Below are positions 35,022-44,496 of a stretch of DNA of 64,000 nucleotides, one piece after another; within the stretch, counting starts at the first letter, position 1; the number at the start of each line of letters is the position of its first letter. Below the pieces are notes generated by a model. It made no database searches and was not told where the DNA came from. It saw nothing but the letters and a program-made list of their open reading frames with translations. This DNA comes from Pseudomonas sp. Q11 (GTDB taxonomy: Bacteria > Pseudomonadota > Gammaproteobacteria > Pseudomonadales > Pseudomonadaceae). The DNA lies in assembly GCF_024494355.1 (NCBI RefSeq), contig NZ_JAKNQY010000033.1, positions 1 through 64,000 on the forward strand. The letters run 5' to 3'. Made by a program: the position numbers and the translations under genes.

Positions 35022-36233
35022 CTACTTGCGGCGCAACCGCATCAATTCCGGCAAGCCGATCTTCAATAAGCGCGCCGTGCGCCCCTGGGCCAGTTCTTCA
35101 AGTCCTTCATGCTCGGTCAGATGGGCCATCTGCGACGCCATGTTCATCACCAGCGCCTCCCGCGAGTAAACCCCGCCCCCCAGGCCATAAGCTGCCGCAA
35201 TCAGCTCTCGCAGCTCCAATGGCAAGCGCCAGCGCGTCCGCAATGCCGAACCGAAGCTGGCACCGTACTGATCGAGTGCGTTGCCCACTTCTTCCAGATC
35301 GTCCAACTCCCCACCGGCCTGCCTCCATTCTTCCAGGCAGCGCAACAACGCCAAGTCCCCCAGACGATGCAACAGCCCGGCGCAATAACAGCGCTCCTGC
35401 TCCAGATCCAGCAGCCGCGCCAGCATCCGGGCGTGCTCGGCGGTGTGCAGCGACAATTCCCAGTAACGCTCGGCATAGTCCGCCAGGCACGGGACACTCA
35501 GGCGGGCACAGCGCTTGAGGGTCAAGCCGAGAATCAGGTTCATGCTCTGCCCGGTGCCTAACTGCTGCAGCGACTGAGCCACCGTCTGCACCCGGCCGCC
35601 ACCTTGGTGTTGCGCAGCGCTGTTGGCCGCGGCGATCAATACGGCGGTGATTTGCGGGTCAGTGCGGATTTCCTCTTCCAGCAGTTTCAAATCCAGACCG
35701 CCGGGGTTGAGGCTGCGCTTTACAGCCACTTGCACATCGGTCATCAACGGCGCGCCTTCGGCAGAATCACGTCGACGCTCCAAGAAGGCTTTCAGGGTCT
35801 GCCCCGGGACTGACACGTCAGTAGTGCAATCTTCACCGCCGCTCAACAACAGCCCTTGCAAACGCTGGGTCAAGTCTTCCCGGTTCAAGGGCTTGGTCAG
35901 ATAGGCCGCTGGCGCCAGCGGCAAGACCTCACGTACGCTGGCGCTATCGTTGCGCCGGCTCATCAGAATGAAGGGTAATACCTGATTGCGATGTTGCTGA
36001 CGAAGGCCGCGCAGAATACTCAGACCATCGACGCCCGGCAGCTCCCAATCGGCGATCACCAGATCGTACGCATTGTGCGCCAGCAGGTTCAGGGCTTGCT
36101 GGCCCTCACCGCACGTATCCACCTGGGCATCGCAACGTATGCCCGATAACACTTGCTCAAGCAGCTCCCGAGACGCCGGATCGGCCTCGGCGATCAACAC
36201 ACGCGGTACAGCGGGTAAATCCACAGCAGTCAT
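35022..36233 (-). CDS. Response regulator with HDOD output domain
   Basis: A 403-residue protein. The CheY-like receiver (about 10-125) has a phosphorylatable Asp in VIADWELPG and Lys in LTKPL. The HDOD domain follows (about 165-390). HDOD proteins act in signalling without known catalysis. The ATG at 36233 is preceded by GGGGAG; the extension to 36272 is not needed. No partner kinase lies nearby. Confidence 0.88.
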   Translation of the reverse strand: MTAVDLPAVPRVLIAEADPASRELLEQVLSGIRCDAQVDTCGEGQQALNLLAHNAYDLVIADWELPGVDGLSILRGLRQQHRNQVLPFILMSRRNDSASVREVLPLAPAAYLTKPLNREDLTQRLQGLLLSGGEDCTTDVSVPGQTLKAFLERRRDSAEGAPLMTDVQVAVKRSLNPGGLDLKLLEEEIRTDPQITAVLIAAANSAAQHQGGGRVQTVAQSLQQLGTGQSMNLILGLTLKRCARLSVPCLADYAERYWELSLHTAEHARMLARLLDLEQERCYCAGLLHRLGDLALLRCLEEWRQAGGELDDLEEVGNALDQYGASFGSALRTRWRLPLELRELIAAAYGLGGGVYSREALVMNMASQMAHLTEHEGLEELAQGRTARLLKIGLPELMRLRRK

Positions 36234-36322
36234 GCAGTATCGCTCCCCTCGCAATACTTGCACCTTAGTCAATGGTGGCCGTTGCAGACAGCTCTACCCC
36301 CGGGAATATGTTCGCGAAAATG

Positions 36323-36350
36323 AAAAAACCCGCTGCAAAGCGGGTTTTTT
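36323..36350 (-). terminator. Bidirectional rho-independent terminator after gabT
   Basis: AAAAAACCCGCT / AGCGGGTTTTTT with a short loop, strong T runs on both strands. Located just past the gabT stop. Confidence 0.9.
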
Positions 36351-36383
36351 GTGGATCAACGCACAGCTCAGCGCTCGTAAATA

Positions 36384-37664
36384 TCAGAGCTCGGAGAAGC
36401 ACTCTTCGATGATTGCCAAGCCTTTGTCCAATTGCTCGTCTGGCGAGGTCAATGGCACCAGCACCCGCAGGACGTTGCCGTAGGTGCCGCAGGACAGCAG
36501 GATCAAGCCCTTGTCGCGAGCCTTGGCCACAACCTGAGCCACTGCCGCCGCGTTCGGCTTGTGGGTATCGCCATTTTCGAACAGCTCCACGGCGATCATC
36601 GCGCCCAGAGCGCGCACGTCACCGATGATCGGGTATTTCTTCTGGATGGCCTTGAGGCCAGTCACCAGGCGCTCGCCCACCGCTTTGCAGCGATCAAGCA
36701 GTTGTTCTTCCTCAAACACTTCCATCACCGCCAGCGCAGCAGCGCAGGCAATCGGGCTGCCGGCGTAGGTGCCGCCCAGGCCACCAGGGGCGATAGCGTC
36801 CATGTACTCGGCCTTGCCGCAGACACCGGCCAACGGGAAGCCACCGGCGATGGATTTGGCGAAAGTAGTCAGGTCGGCGGCAACGCCCATCTGCTCCATG
36901 GCGAAGAAAGTGCCAGTACGACCGGCACCGGTCTGTACTTCGTCAGCGATCAGCAGAATGCCATGCTGATCACAGAGGGCGCGCAGACGCTTCATGAACT
37001 CCTTGGGCGCCACGTAGAAACCACCCTCGCCCTGTACCGGCTCGATGATGATTGCCGCGATGTCACGTGGTTCGGCGTCGTTCTTGAAGATGCGCTCGAT
37101 GCTGGCGATGGAATCGTCAATGCTCACGCCGTGCAGTTCGTTCGGGTACAGCGCGCGGAAGATGCCGCCGGGCATCAGGCCCATGCCGGCCGAATACGGC
37201 ACGACTTTACCGGTCAGGCCCAGGGTCATCATGGTGCGGCCGTGGTAGGCGCCAGTAAAAGCGATGACACCCGCGCGACCAGTCGCGGCGCGGGCGATTT
37301 TTACGGCGTTCTCCACCGCTTCGGAACCTGTGGTCACCAGCAGGGTTTTCTTGGCGAAATCACCCGGTACCTTGGCGTTGAGTTTTTCGCACAGTTCCAC
37401 ATACGGCTCGTAAGCCAGGACCTGGAAGCAGGTGTGGGTCAGCTTGTTCAACTGTTCGGTCACGGCGGCGATGATTTTCGGGTGGACGTGGCCGGTGTTC
37501 AGCACCGCGATGCCACCGGCGAAGTCGATGAATTCACGGCCTTCAACGTCGGTTACCGTGGCGTTCTTCGCCGACTCGGCGAAGATCGGGTGAATCTGGC
37601 CCACGCCGCGCGGTACAGCAGCTTCGCGGCGTTTCATCAGGGAAGCGTTGGTCTTGTTGCTCAT
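36384..37664 (-). CDS. gabT: GabT, 4-aminobutyrate aminotransferase
   Basis: A 426-residue class III PLP aminotransferase with the PLP lysine in TFAKSIAGG and the Asp motif LLIADEVQTGAGRTG. It moves the amino group of GABA to 2-oxoglutarate, giving succinate semialdehyde. The ATG at 37664 (MSNKTNASLMKRR) is the usual start. It is downstream of gabD in the same operon. Confidence 0.95.
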   Translation of the reverse strand: MSNKTNASLMKRREAAVPRGVGQIHPIFAESAKNATVTDVEGREFIDFAGGIAVLNTGHVHPKIIAAVTEQLNKLTHTCFQVLAYEPYVELCEKLNAKVPGDFAKKTLLVTTGSEAVENAVKIARAATGRAGVIAFTGAYHGRTMMTLGLTGKVVPYSAGMGLMPGGIFRALYPNELHGVSIDDSIASIERIFKNDAEPRDIAAIIIEPVQGEGGFYVAPKEFMKRLRALCDQHGILLIADEVQTGAGRTGTFFAMEQMGVAADLTTFAKSIAGGFPLAGVCGKAEYMDAIAPGGLGGTYAGSPIACAAALAVMEVFEEEQLLDRCKAVGERLVTGLKAIQKKYPIIGDVRALGAMIAVELFENGDTHKPNAAAVAQVVAKARDKGLILLSCGTYGNVLRVLVPLTSPDEQLDKGLAIIEECFSEL

Positions 37665-37793
37665 TGAAAATGTCCTCATTCGCCGCTCATCGGCGGCGTG
37701 GTCCAAGGCGTACATGGCAGGGAGGCAACTGCGACAGCATGCGATGATCGACTGTCACAGCGTTCCGGCCACAAGAAACTGAACGGGTGAAAC

Positions 37794-37827
37794 GCGCAAA
37801 GGGACAGCGCTCTCGTGCCCTTTGCGC
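37794..37827. repeat. Inverted repeat between gabD and gabT
   Basis: GCGCAAAGGG (37794-37803) pairs with CCCTTTGCGC (37818-37827). It may attenuate or stabilise the gabD-gabT transcript. Confidence 0.6.
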
Positions 37828-37838
37828 TTGCAACAGAA

Positions 37839-39281
37839 TCAGATACCGAGGCAGAGGTATTTGATTTCCAGGTAATCCTCGATGCCGTACTTGGAGCCTT
37901 CACGGCCCAGGCCCGACGCCTTGATGCCGCCGAACGGCGCGACTTCGTTGGAGATCAAACCGGTGTTGACACCGACCATGCCGTATTCCAGGGCTTCGGC
38001 CACGCGGAACACACGGCCCAGGTCGCGGGCATAGAAGTACGAGGCCAGGCCGAACTCGGTGTCGTTGGACATCGCGATCACTTCGGCTTCGTCTTTGAAG
38101 CGGAACAGCGGCGCCAACGGACCGAAGGTTTCTTCCTTCGCCACGGCGGCGCTCGATGGCACGTTGGTCAGGATGGTCGGCTCGAAGAAGTTGCCTTCCA
38201 TAGCCTTGCCGCCAGCCAGCACGGTCGCGCCTTTGCTGACCGCATCGGCGATGTGCTCTTGCACCTTGGCAACCGCTTTCTCGTCGATCAACGGACCGGT
38301 GGTAGTGCCATCTTCCAGACCATTGCCGATCTTGAGCTTGGCTACCGCCACTTTGAGTTTTTCAGCGAAGGCGTCGTACACCGAATCCTGGATGTACAGA
38401 CGGTTGGCGCAGACGCAGGTCTGGCCGTTGTTGCGGTATTTGGAAATGATCGCGCCCTCGACGGCCTTATCCAGGTCCGCGTCGTCGAACACGATGAACG
38501 GCGCATTACCGCCCAGCTCCAGGGAGACTTTCTTGATGTCCTTGGCGCATTCGGCCATCAACTGGCGACCGATCTCGGTCGAGCCGGTGAACGACAGTTT
38601 GCGCACGATCGGGTTGCTGGTCAGCTCGCCGCCGATGTCACCGGCACTGCCGGTGACCACGCTCAGCACCCCTTGCGGAATGCCGGCACGGTGGGCCAGC
38701 TCAACCAGGGCCAGGGCCGAGAACGGGGTTTGCGAAGCCGGCTTGATGACCATGGTGCAGCCAGCGGCCAGGGCCGGCCCGGCCTTGCGGGTGATCATCG
38801 CGGCCGGGAAATTCCACGGGGTAATCGCAGCAGTCACACCGATCGGCTGCTTGATCACGATCAGGCGCTTGTCGGGCTGGTGGCCGGGAATCACATCACC
38901 GTAGATGCGCTTGGCTTCTTCGGCGAACCATTCGATAAACGAGGCTGCGTAAACAATTTCGCCCTTGGCTTCGGCCAGCGGCTTGCCTTGTTCCAGGGTC
39001 ATCAGGCGACCAAGGTCATCCTGGTTTTCGATCAGCAATTCGTACCAGCGGCGCAGCTTGTTAGCGCGCTCTTTGGCGGTGAGGGCGCGCCAGGCTGGCA
39101 ACGCCTTGTCGGCGGCTTCAATCGCCCGACGGGTTTCGGCAGCGCCCATCTTCGGCACAGTGCCCAACACTTCGCCCGTTGCCGGGTTGGTAACCTTGAT
39201 CGTCTGACCATTGTCCGCATCGACCCAAGCGCCATCGATGAAGGCTTGCTGGCGGAACAACTGGGTGTCTTTAAGCTGCAT
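37839..39281 (-). CDS. gabD: GabD, NADP-dependent succinate-semialdehyde dehydrogenase
   Basis: A 480-residue aldehyde dehydrogenase with the general base in LELGGNAP and catalytic Cys in NNGQTCVCANR. It oxidises succinate semialdehyde from GabT to succinate, which enters the TCA cycle. AAGGAA precedes the ATG at 39281. Confidence 0.95.
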   Translation of the reverse strand: MQLKDTQLFRQQAFIDGAWVDADNGQTIKVTNPATGEVLGTVPKMGAAETRRAIEAADKALPAWRALTAKERANKLRRWYELLIENQDDLGRLMTLEQGKPLAEAKGEIVYAASFIEWFAEEAKRIYGDVIPGHQPDKRLIVIKQPIGVTAAITPWNFPAAMITRKAGPALAAGCTMVIKPASQTPFSALALVELAHRAGIPQGVLSVVTGSAGDIGGELTSNPIVRKLSFTGSTEIGRQLMAECAKDIKKVSLELGGNAPFIVFDDADLDKAVEGAIISKYRNNGQTCVCANRLYIQDSVYDAFAEKLKVAVAKLKIGNGLEDGTTTGPLIDEKAVAKVQEHIADAVSKGATVLAGGKAMEGNFFEPTILTNVPSSAAVAKEETFGPLAPLFRFKDEAEVIAMSNDTEFGLASYFYARDLGRVFRVAEALEYGMVGVNTGLISNEVAPFGGIKASGLGREGSKYGIEDYLEIKYLCLGI

Positions 39282-39435
39282 GTCGGCTTTCCTTAACAGC
39301 ACCGCGCACACGCGCAGCGAATTAGATTTGTAGAAAGGCGCCTTATGGGCTGCCGTCAGGGAAATCATCCACCGGGCTGAAGCACAGAAATAACGCACAT
39401 AAGCACAGACGTGCGGTTCAGCACTCAGACAAGAG

Positions 39436-39453
39436 CGTTTGAAATCTCAAACG
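39436..39453 (-). promoter_or_regulatory. Palindrome upstream of gabD, candidate operator
   Basis: CGTTTGA-AATC-TCAAACG is a perfect 7-bp inverted repeat about 155 nt before the gabD start. Confidence 0.4.
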
Positions 39454-39630
39454 AATCCTAGGGCCGATGGGGGTGAAGGACAATAGGGTGTTCGAAAAAA
39501 AGAACGAAAAAGCTGAATTTGCCCGCTTTTTCTGATCAGCGTAGCCCATGCCCGCCTATGCTTATGAAAACACCGGCAAATCAGCAGCATGGACGCCCGC
39601 ATTGCATATGAGTATCATGGCGCCCGCGTC

Positions 39631-39707
39631 GCACCAGTAGCTCAGCTGGATAGAGTACTGCCCTCCGAAGGCAGGGGTCGTGGGTTCGAATCCCGCCTGG
39701 TGCACCA
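39631..39707 (+). tRNA. tRNA-Arg (CCG)
   Basis: A full cloverleaf of 77 nt with acceptor stem GCACCAG/CTGGTGC, anticodon loop CTCCGAA (anticodon CCG, reads CGG), T loop TTCGAAT and encoded CCA. A strong terminator follows. Confidence 0.97.
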
Positions 39708-39715
39708 TATAAAAC

Positions 39716-39751
39716 AAGGGCCTAGGTGAAAACCTAGGCCCTTTTGTTTTT
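39716..39751 (+). terminator. Rho-independent terminator of tRNA-Arg
   Basis: A 12-bp stem AAGGGCCTAGGT/ACCTAGGCCCTT, GAAA loop, then TTGTTTTT. Confidence 0.95.
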
Positions 39752-39946
39752 CATGTGTCTCAAATGTGTCCATTCTGTGCCCCTCTACCAGTCTGGCGCA
39801 TAGCTGCGTGCATCGCAGGTAGATGTGCCGGTGGATTGAGCATCCCGCAGTCGTGAGTCTTGTCGTTGTAGCACGAACTAGTAATCGTCACGGCGGTGTC
39901 CAGGTTGCGTGCATATGCTTCGCCTATATCACACAACACATCGAAT

Positions 39947-40615
39947 TCAGCGGTTTGAATGAGTGCTGGCGCAAGCCCCTGAGCTTCGATGTCCGGCGGC
40001 GATAGCGCTGCACACTGATGGTCTGGAAGTGGCCAATGTCATGGGGGCGGAACGGGTCTGTTCCTCGTATAACCCGGCATCGCACAACCGTCGCCAAGCC
40101 TGAGGTGTAATCCCGATCTGGCGGCGGAAGGTACGGATGAAATGGGATTGGTCACAGAATCCGTGACTATGGGCGATGTCGGTCAGCGAGGAGTCGGTCG
40201 TGAGCATGATCTGTCGAGCAGATTCGATGCGCCGACGTGCGACGTAAACCAGCGGCGTTACGCCAAAGGTATTTTTGAAAGCATGCGAGAAGTAGCTGAC
40301 ACTCAGGCTTAGAACAGCAGCCATCTGATTTGTGCGTATTGATGAGTCGAGGTTAGCGTCGATGTAGTCAACCACCCGTTTAGTTTGCCAACTGGATAGA
40401 CAGCCATGGCGGCTTTTTAGCTGGCTATCGCTCTTTTGCATCATGACCAGGGCACGGGTCAGGCATAGGCAGGCTGAGTCACGATCGATGCTCAGGTGCG
40501 CTTGAGCCTCGCTAAGCAATCGCATGACGCCATCATACGTTTCGTCGGAAATACAGCGCTGATTCGGGCGGTCTACTGCGGTTGCCGGGGTAACGGCATG
40601 CAAGGTGGCACGCAT
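39947..40615 (-). CDS. AraC-family transcription regulator
   Basis: A 222-residue regulator with a C-terminal AraC/XylS double HTH (about 80-180; MAAVLSLSVSYFSHAFKNTFG and SHGFCDQSHFIRTFRRQIG) and a short N-terminal part without a recognised sensor domain. GGAG lies 7 nt before the ATG at 40615, excluding 40690. It is the first gene after tRNA-Arg and may control the cluster to its right. Confidence 0.85.
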   Translation of the reverse strand: MRATLHAVTPATAVDRPNQRCISDETYDGVMRLLSEAQAHLSIDRDSACLCLTRALVMMQKSDSQLKSRHGCLSSWQTKRVVDYIDANLDSSIRTNQMAAVLSLSVSYFSHAFKNTFGVTPLVYVARRRIESARQIMLTTDSSLTDIAHSHGFCDQSHFIRTFRRQIGITPQAWRRLCDAGLYEEQTRSAPMTLATSRPSVCSAIAAGHRSSGACASTHSNR

Positions 40616-40723
40616 GGCTGTGCTCCACTGTGGATCTTTTGGGTCCTGGCACCATGCTATGCCGTGCACTGATCGCGCATAAGACAACAATGGGGGGCGC
40701 GCGCCCCCCTCAAAAGTGGGGTA

Positions 40724-41356
40724 TCACACAGTGATGATGCCGCGCTGAATGCCGAGGGTGACCGCATGGGTGCGATTGCTGGCACCCAACTTGTCCATGA
40801 TGCTTCTTAAATGCCCCTTGATGGTGTCCTCCGCGATCATGAGTTCCGTCGCGATTTGCTTGTTGGGTTTACCCATAGCGACACATTGCAGGACCTGGAT
40901 TTCACGAGCGGTCAGGGAGTCGTGGCTTAAGTGATCAGCCAGCTCAACGGCTATCTCTGCCGGGATATGGCGCTTGCCGGCAGCAATGGAGCGGATGGCA
41001 TCCAGCAGTTCCTTGCGCAGACTACTTTTCAACAAGTAGCCGAGAGCTCCCGCCTTGATTGCATGCAATGCCCGTACATCACCCCGATAGGTGGTCAGGA
41101 TGGCAATGCGGGCGAGAGGAAACTCAGCGCGAATGGCATGAATCGCCTCGATGCCATCCATCTCGGGCATTTGTAGATCCATCAGGGTGACGTCCGGACG
41201 CAGCGAGCGAAATAGCTGAAGCGCTTCGCAGCCATTGGTCGCTTCGCCGACCAGCACTATGTCTGATTGGGCTTCAAGGACGGCAGCGATACCCTCGCGC
41301 AGCAGAGGGTGGTCATCGACGACCAGCACGCGTATCTGTTCATTCTCCGGGTGCAC
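40724..41356 (-). CDS. NarL/FixJ-type response regulator
   Basis: A 210-residue regulator with a receiver (Asp in VTLMDLQMPEMDG) and a LuxR-type HTH (SLTAREIQVLQCVAMGKPNKQIA). The start is GTG with GAGG inside the end of the kinase gene; only 1 nt separates the two. It is the output of the propeller-type kinase directly upstream. Confidence 0.93.
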   Translation of the reverse strand: MHPENEQIRVLVVDDHPLLREGIAAVLEAQSDIVLVGEATNGCEALQLFRSLRPDVTLMDLQMPEMDGIEAIHAIRAEFPLARIAILTTYRGDVRALHAIKAGALGYLLKSSLRKELLDAIRSIAAGKRHIPAEIAVELADHLSHDSLTAREIQVLQCVAMGKPNKQIATELMIAEDTIKGHLRSIMDKLGASNRTHAVTLGIQRGIITV

Positions 41357-41357
41357 G

Positions 41358-44300
41358 CTAGGGCCTCAATTGAGTCAATACACGTAGCCACTGGCTGAGA
41401 CGTCGCGGGACACGTCGGTAGGCCGTTAATGCGGGTACAGTCAGTTGAATTTCAGTGCCATTGTGGGCTCCTCTTTGAATAGACAGCCGGCCGCCTATTT
41501 TTTGGGCCCGCTCCAGCATGCCATGCAAGCCCCAGTGATCGGGGCGGATATTGGGCGGCAGATACTGTGGGTCGATGCCGCTACCATTATCGCCAACGCT
41601 TAGCTGAAATGCGTGCCTGGTGTAGACGATCCGGATTTCCACGTTCTGCGCATTGGCATGTCGAAAGGCGTTCATGATCGCTTCACAGCCTATCCGGTAG
41701 CTTTCTTCTCCGACTATAGGGTGCAGTGGCAGTGGCGTGCCGTGGCTGTTCACGGTAAAGCGCGTACTGCCTTCTTGCTGCAGCTCACTCGTGACAGCGG
41801 CAAATGCATCGATCAGATTCAGAGCAGGCTCGTTCAGATCACGCAGATTACTCACCCGCTCTCGTGCCTCCACCAAAACCTGATCTGCGCGGTCTAGCGC
41901 TCTCTCCATTTTGGATCGTGCCGGATGAGTACTGGGGATTTGCTCAGTGGCCGCCTGGAAACTCAACACAAGCCCCTGCACACCCTGGAGTAGGGTGTCA
42001 TGCAGCTCACGGGCAATTCGCTCGCGCTCGGCATGTCGTTCCTCAAGACGGTCACGCAGATGCTGGGCTGAACGGCGAATATTGAACCGATGCAGCATCC
42101 ACAAAATAATCGCCACTGCCAGACCGCTCAACACTATAAATAGTGGGGTGCGGTAGAAAACGGGTCGAATACTGAAGCTGAGCACGGCCTCCTCGGTGCT
42201 CAGTATTCCATCCTGATTGGAGGCCAATACGCGGAACCGATAATCCCCGGGGCCGAGCCCCGTATAAATGGCACTACGTTTTGAACCCGCCTGCTGCCAG
42301 TCCGTGTCGACCCCCTCCAACAGATAGCGAAAGTGCAAACCTTGCATGCCTGAGAGACTAAGCGCTGCATAAGAGATTTCGATTCTCTTTGGCTCTGCGC
42401 CCAGTTGTGACAACTCACTTGGCCGGGGCTCCTTACCATCGACATTGAGCGATTGGATGACTACCTTGGGCGCCGCTTTACTCTGCACATAGCGAGTCGG
42501 ATCAATCCAAGTCACGCCCTTACTGGTGCTGAACCATAGACGTCCATCCGTACTGCGCACTGCAGTAGGTAATGGGAGTACTTGGTGCGGGTCATTGGCC
42601 AGGCCACCAATCACCTCATAGCTGCGGTAACGTATTTGGTATTGCGGGTCAGCGATGGCGCGCTTTACCTCACGAGCGGTCAACTGATAAACCCCGGCTT
42701 TGCCATGGAGCCAGAGATCATAGCTCCCATCACCTTCTGGTTCTCTGGGAGGTACGGCCAGAATCGCGTAGATATTGTCGAACAGCCCATTGTCCGGTAG
42801 GTGAAGGCTGTGGAAGCGCTCACCATCGAAGAAGGCCACTCCACGCTGGCCACCAACCCAGGTGAGGCGGCCCTGATGCAGCATCGCCGTGACATGACCC
42901 ACCTTTAAGCCTTCGTCTGCCCCCCAGTGTCGTTGGACCTTGTCGTCGTGGGTCACAATCAGATTATTGCGGTAGCCGAACCAGAGTCTACCAAGAGGAT
43001 CGGTGGTAGCGGTGACAGGCATTAACTGGCTTGGATCAGCATTAGGCGGCGCAACCATTGACCAACGCCCGCTTCGAAGAACGAAAAGCCCCTTGCGGTT
43101 GATCGAAACCCACAGGTTGCCCGCCTGATCGAGAGTCATCGCGCGGACGGCTGAGTCAAGCCCATCCTGGGTTGGCAATGACGCGACTCGCTCGATTTCG
43201 TCGCCTTGCGCACGCCAGACACCCTTGCTGCCAGCCATCCAGATATCACCGTTAGCATCACTGAAGGCATTACTGATCGGTGCCGGTATATCCAGAGAGG
43301 CTAACCCTGTGCTGCTCAGACGCATTGCCGGTAGGTTGCTGGTACCTGCCCAGACACTGCCTGCCGTACCGGCAACCAATGCCAAATTCTGGGCGTTGTG
43401 TGGAAATGCGGCCGAGACCATAGCGCTTGGCCGAAAACGGTCTAGCCCGGCACTAGTCCCCACCCAAATATTGCCGTCGACATCTTCGAGTAATGGAAGA
43501 ACGATATCTGCACTCAAGCCATCCTTGGCCATGAACTTTTCTTGGTGACTGCGTACGTCAGTTATCGATAGAGCACTGAGGCTGGCAGAGGCGTGTACAT
43601 AGCGAACGCCCTTACCGCTGGTTCCCACCCATAGCGCCCCAGTGCTGTCGAATAACAAACCACTGGCACCATCGATTACGGTCACCTGGGTAGCCGCATC
43701 GCCTTCGTTTGGCACGATTCGGCGCAGCGAACCGCCATATCGTTCTGCCATCCAGATGGACCCATCTGGAGCCTGGGCCATATGACTCACCCAACCCACC
43801 GCAATGCCTGCATCGATAAACGCTTTGGCACCTGACGGCAGGTAGAAAAGGCGATCTTCATTGGCTGCCCATAGCGTGCCATCGCGGTCGACGAGTACAG
43901 CGCGGGCATTTCGTCCCGGAAAGTTCCACTCGGTACCGATACGTTGCCACGCGTTACCGTCAAAACGCGCCAAACCATCGTTGGCGGCGATCCAGACTGC
44001 GCCACTGCGATCCTTGGCGATGCTATAGATCACCCCGCCAGGCAACCCAGCACTGACTGGGTAATGGGTTATGCCTGTGTCAGTGATCAGGCTAATGCCT
44101 CCTGCACGCAGACCCGCCCACAAGCCTTCATCCTCCGCCTTGAGTACGGAAATGATGCCCAGCGGATTGCCGTCTGGCGGTATGTATCGCTCGAAGTCCA
44201 GGCCATCAAAGCGATAGAGCGAATCGTTGGTTCCAAGCCAGAGATAACCGTCTCGGGTCTGAGCCAAGGCCCCGACCTGATTGGGGCCTTCATCAGCGAC

Positions 44301-44477
44301 GGTCCAGCGGTGGTGCTCCAGCTTGTCCAGTAAGTAGTCGGCGGCCGCTGCGGCCGGACTAAAACATGGCAGGCTAACCAACAGCATATAGATTGCCAGC
44401 GCCGTGCATGTGCGCCAGCGATTTCCTGGGGTTGGCTTCTGCTGTTTGGCTGGGGAAAAGCCCAATACGCTAATCAC
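41358..44477 (-). CDS. Two-component sensor kinase with periplasmic propeller repeats
   Basis: A 1039-residue kinase. N-terminal membrane anchor or signal (about 22-46). A large periplasmic domain of Reg_prop repeats (about 60-640, recurring phrases such as GNLWVSINRKGL and GTLWAANEDRL) is followed by a Y_Y_Y domain (about 690-760), a membrane helix near 770-795, a HisKA_3 helix with phospho-His in RELHDTLLQG near 822 and an HATPase domain. The start is GTG. This architecture is familiar from Bacteroidetes hybrid sensors of glycans and from Xanthomonas relatives; the ligand here is unknown. Confidence 0.9.
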   Translation of the reverse strand: MISVLGFSPAKQQKPTPGNRWRTCTALAIYMLLVSLPCFSPAAAAADYLLDKLEHHRWTVADEGPNQVGALAQTRDGYLWLGTNDSLYRFDGLDFERYIPPDGNPLGIISVLKAEDEGLWAGLRAGGISLITDTGITHYPVSAGLPGGVIYSIAKDRSGAVWIAANDGLARFDGNAWQRIGTEWNFPGRNARAVLVDRDGTLWAANEDRLFYLPSGAKAFIDAGIAVGWVSHMAQAPDGSIWMAERYGGSLRRIVPNEGDAATQVTVIDGASGLLFDSTGALWVGTSGKGVRYVHASASLSALSITDVRSHQEKFMAKDGLSADIVLPLLEDVDGNIWVGTSAGLDRFRPSAMVSAAFPHNAQNLALVAGTAGSVWAGTSNLPAMRLSSTGLASLDIPAPISNAFSDANGDIWMAGSKGVWRAQGDEIERVASLPTQDGLDSAVRAMTLDQAGNLWVSINRKGLFVLRSGRWSMVAPPNADPSQLMPVTATTDPLGRLWFGYRNNLIVTHDDKVQRHWGADEGLKVGHVTAMLHQGRLTWVGGQRGVAFFDGERFHSLHLPDNGLFDNIYAILAVPPREPEGDGSYDLWLHGKAGVYQLTAREVKRAIADPQYQIRYRSYEVIGGLANDPHQVLPLPTAVRSTDGRLWFSTSKGVTWIDPTRYVQSKAAPKVVIQSLNVDGKEPRPSELSQLGAEPKRIEISYAALSLSGMQGLHFRYLLEGVDTDWQQAGSKRSAIYTGLGPGDYRFRVLASNQDGILSTEEAVLSFSIRPVFYRTPLFIVLSGLAVAIILWMLHRFNIRRSAQHLRDRLEERHAERERIARELHDTLLQGVQGLVLSFQAATEQIPSTHPARSKMERALDRADQVLVEARERVSNLRDLNEPALNLIDAFAAVTSELQQEGSTRFTVNSHGTPLPLHPIVGEESYRIGCEAIMNAFRHANAQNVEIRIVYTRHAFQLSVGDNGSGIDPQYLPPNIRPDHWGLHGMLERAQKIGGRLSIQRGAHNGTEIQLTVPALTAYRRVPRRLSQWLRVLTQLRP

Positions 44478-44496
44478 CGCGCGAACCTGAAATTAA

